This document shows positions 21,215 to 22,907 of a stretch of DNA of 22,907 bases, one piece after another. How positions within the stretch are numbered: the first letter of the stretch is position 1; each line of letters starts with the position of its first letter. This DNA comes from JBBDWJ01 sp040902925. Its GTDB lineage: Bacteria > Acidobacteriota > Terriglobia > Bryobacterales > UBA6623. Location: positions 1-22,907 of the forward strand of contig JBBDWJ010000197.1 in the NCBI GenBank assembly GCA_040902925.1. The letters run 5' to 3'. A program made the position numbers and the translations under genes. The notes below the pieces were generated by a model. The model searched no databases and had not been told where the DNA came from. It saw only the letters and a program-made list of their open reading frames with translations.

Positions 21215-22597
21215 TTACCGCGAGGCTTGCTGGGGAGCAAAGCGAACTGAGCCGACCACTTGGGTGTAGCGCCCACGCAGCTCGTCGTATTCGCTCTGCG
21301 GAGAGATCATGACGAGGTAAAACAGGCCCTCGGGACGCTTCGACGTCACCAGCCGAACCAGCTCGCGCTCGTTGGGGAGCGCCGAAGGCCCGTCGAGCAC
21401 CACTTCTTCCCCGGCTTGCCCCCCGAGGGTCTGCGCGCGCCGCTGTCCGCGCAGAGGTTGAAGCTGAGGATTGGAAGCCTGCAAATCGGCGATCAGTTCA
21501 TCGGTGGCCTTATTGAGACTATCGGAGGGCGCTCGGAAATAACCGGCCAGAATGCCGCGCGCGATCCCGGTTCCGCCACCTTGCTGCTGGACCAGACCAT
21601 TCGGGGGCGTAATCGAAACCGAGCTGCCGTCCTGGGCGGCGGCGACACGCCACGATTCCGGATAGGCAAGCTCGTAATCACGGCCGCGGAAAGGCTCAAA
21701 ACCCTGCGGCGCTTGCGTGGCGGGTTCCGCGCTGCCGGCTTCGCCGCGCTGGCGGCTGGGTTCCGCTTTTTTGGGCGGCTTGATTTTCCCCGCCCGCGCC
21801 TTCATGTTCGTGAAATCGGAAGAGCCTTTGGTGTAGTTGCCCGGCGGCAGCTCGCGGACTTCCTCCGTCACGTAAGCAACGCGATTGCCCGGGTTCGGGT
21901 GGTCGGAGAAAAACTGCGGCATGCCGCCTCCGCCGCCTGCCGACTCTAGCTTTTCGAAAAAGCGGGCCATCTCGACCGGGTCGTAGCCAGCGCGAGCCAT
22001 CATGCGCGCGCCAACGATGTCGGCGTCCTTTTCCGCATCGCGCGAATACTTCATGAACAAAGAATTTGCGCCAAAGCCGATCCCCATCGACCCCAGCGCG
22101 CCGAGCATCCCGCCGGATTTCTCCAACGCGCCGGAGGCCAGCGCCAGCGGAATCTGCCACGCCCGGGCTTTCGTCATCTGGTGCGTCGAATGCCGCAGCG
22201 CGACGTGACCGACTTCGTGCGCCAGCACGCCCGCAACCTGCGCTTCGTTGTCAGCCGCCGTGATCAGCCCGGTGTGAACATAGATCGGCCCGCCGGGCAA
22301 AGCAAAGGCATTGATGCTGTCATCGGCCACGACCTTGAAGGTGTAGGGATAATCGGGAGCCTGCGAATTCGCCGCCAGCCGTTTGCCGATATTGGACACG
22401 TAGTTGGTGAGCTGCTTGTCGTTGACGACCTGAACTTCCTTCTCGATTTCCTTGGCGGCTTCCTGCCCCATCTGCACGTCCTGTTCGGGGCTAAACAGGT
22501 TCCAGCCGGGGCGGATTTCCCGCGCCGCCTGAGCGAGGCCCGTCGCCACAACCAGCGCGAGCACAATTCTGCGGACCTTGCTTGCGGATGAACGCAC
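21215..22597 (-). CDS. secreted M48-family zinc metalloprotease (BepA/YfgC-like)
   Basis: 460 aa from a GTG at 22597, with GGAGGAAAG just upstream (five bases after GGAGGA). A signal peptide covers about residues 1-25. The M48 domain includes EQDVQMGQEAAKEIEKE, the INAFALPGGPIYVHTGLI segment, zinc motif HEVGH at 127-131 and the third ligand Glu189 in SRDAEKDAD. FFSDHPNPGNRVAYV closes the catalytic part near 250. After a charged linker (about 275-305) there is a C-terminal domain of about 150 residues (FEPFRGRDYELAYPESWRVA, GGQAGEEVVLDGPS, EGLFYLVMISPQSEY) resembling a PsbP/DUF1795-like fold. Family knowledge: such proteases act in periplasmic or outer-membrane protein quality control. It appears monocistronic. 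Confidence 0.94.
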   Translation of the reverse strand: MRSSASKVRRIVLALVVATGLAQAAREIRPGWNLFSPEQDVQMGQEAAKEIEKEVQVVNDKQLTNYVSNIGKRLAANSQAPDYPYTFKVVADDSINAFALPGGPIYVHTGLITAADNEAQVAGVLAHEVGHVALRHSTHQMTKARAWQIPLALASGALEKSGGMLGALGSMGIGFGANSLFMKYSRDAEKDADIVGARMMARAGYDPVEMARFFEKLESAGGGGGMPQFFSDHPNPGNRVAYVTEEVRELPPGNYTKGSSDFTNMKARAGKIKPPKKAEPSRQRGEAGSAEPATQAPQGFEPFRGRDYELAYPESWRVAAAQDGSSVSITPPNGLVQQQGGGTGIARGILAGYFRAPSDSLNKATDELIADLQASNPQLQPLRGQRRAQTLGGQAGEEVVLDGPSALPNERELVRLVTSKRPEGLFYLVMISPQSEYDELRGRYTQVVGSVRFAPQQASR

Positions 22598-22852
22598 GGC
22601 TTTCCTCCTCGTTTACCTGGTGAGACGGCTGGACCTTAGAGATCCGTTACAGAACTATGGGCCAACGGGCGGCCGATTGGCGTGTGCAACGCAGCCCACG
22701 CACTACTTCCACGGCAAGTAGCGCGGCACACGGGTACCGTTTTCATTCTATGCCACTTGCGAACTGTTCGGGGTAGTGTCCTGATCTTGCGTTGGGTGCC
22801 GGTTGAGGGCGTGACGCCGGCGACCAATCCTCTCGATCGCGACATGGGCAAT
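22598..22852. other. spacer upstream of the M48 protease
   Basis: No supportable gene. It must contain the protease promoter, but no clear -35/-10 pair stands out. The frame open on the minus strand from 22896 to 22636 crosses repeat copy B and is judged spurious. Confidence 0.4.
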
Positions 22853-22893
22853 ATCGCCGCAGGCGATCCGAGCCCCATCCGCAAGGGTGGGGT
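22853..22893 (+). repeat. 42-bp double-hairpin dispersed repeat, copy B
   Basis: 41 bases, identical to copy A (20916-20957) apart from one A missing in the CCCCA run, and in the same orientation. The 9-base TCTCGATCG occurs on both sides (22831-22839 and 22899-22907), the second copy ending at the window edge. The repeat therefore flanks the M48 gene on both sides. Confidence 0.85.
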
Positions 22894-22907
22894 CACATTC
22901 TCGATCG

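Noticed and set aside
22636..22896. 86-aa minus-strand open frame
   Set aside because: Begins inside the 42-bp repeat copy B and has no domain; its only similarity is to another frame crossing repeat copy A.

Overview
The window is GC-rich bacterial chromosome. Its gene content points to Acidobacteriota, most likely the Solibacter/Bryobacter group. Indicators are a PEP-CTERM sorted protein, a DUF1080 protein beside a Tat-exported TIM-barrel epimerase and a large c-type cytochrome of the PVC/acidobacterial dehydrogenase type, and a Ser/Thr kinase with the N-terminal leader typical of acidobacterial kinases next to an ECF sigma factor remnant. This assignment is inference from families, not from a marker gene. 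No rRNA, tRNA, CRISPR array or intact transposase gene was seen.

Layout. (1) 1-2066, minus strand: a sugar-phosphate cassette with AgaS-type SIS isomerase/deaminase, an overlapping PfkB kinase, and the first 28 codons of a phosphofructokinase-like protein that runs off the left edge. (2) 2067-4364: a gene-poor, repeat-bearing region. Two roughly 180-bp hairpin-forming repeats (2317-2495 and 3872-4051) lie in direct orientation and bracket a small Arg-rich secreted protein and a PEP-CTERM protein. (3) 4365-7726, mostly minus: a DUF1328 mini membrane protein, glycerate 2-kinase, a divergent NagB-like sugar-phosphate isomerase, a 63-aa single-pass membrane protein and a small secreted protein. 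(4) 7952-9224, plus: a VOC/glyoxalase-fold protein, a heptamer tandem repeat and a DUF2238 membrane protein. (5) 9248-10040, minus: a Phd-type antitoxin/VapC toxin pair with three ACTAGT boxes upstream.

(6) 10083-15225: a divergent locus that looks like extracytoplasmic sugar oxidation and cleavage. It has a DUF1080+DUF3471 protein on minus, and a Tat-exported TIM-barrel epimerase followed by a beta-propeller/HEAT/cytochrome c protein on plus. (7) 15322-17786, minus: a zinc alcohol dehydrogenase and an outer-membrane beta-barrel protein. (8) 17954-20475, minus: a transmembrane Ser/Thr kinase preceded by a decayed ECF sigma factor whose stop codon still overlaps the kinase start (ATGA). (9) 20476-22907: a repeat-rich spacer (a second heptamer array and a 42-bp double-hairpin repeat), an M48 metalloprotease, and a second copy of the 42-bp repeat at the right edge.

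The most unusual signal is the paired 180-bp repeat. It has perfect 19-bp terminal inverted repeats in one copy and near-full-length self-complementarity. Differences between the two copies fall as compensatory base-pair changes, which argues that the folded structure itself is maintained.
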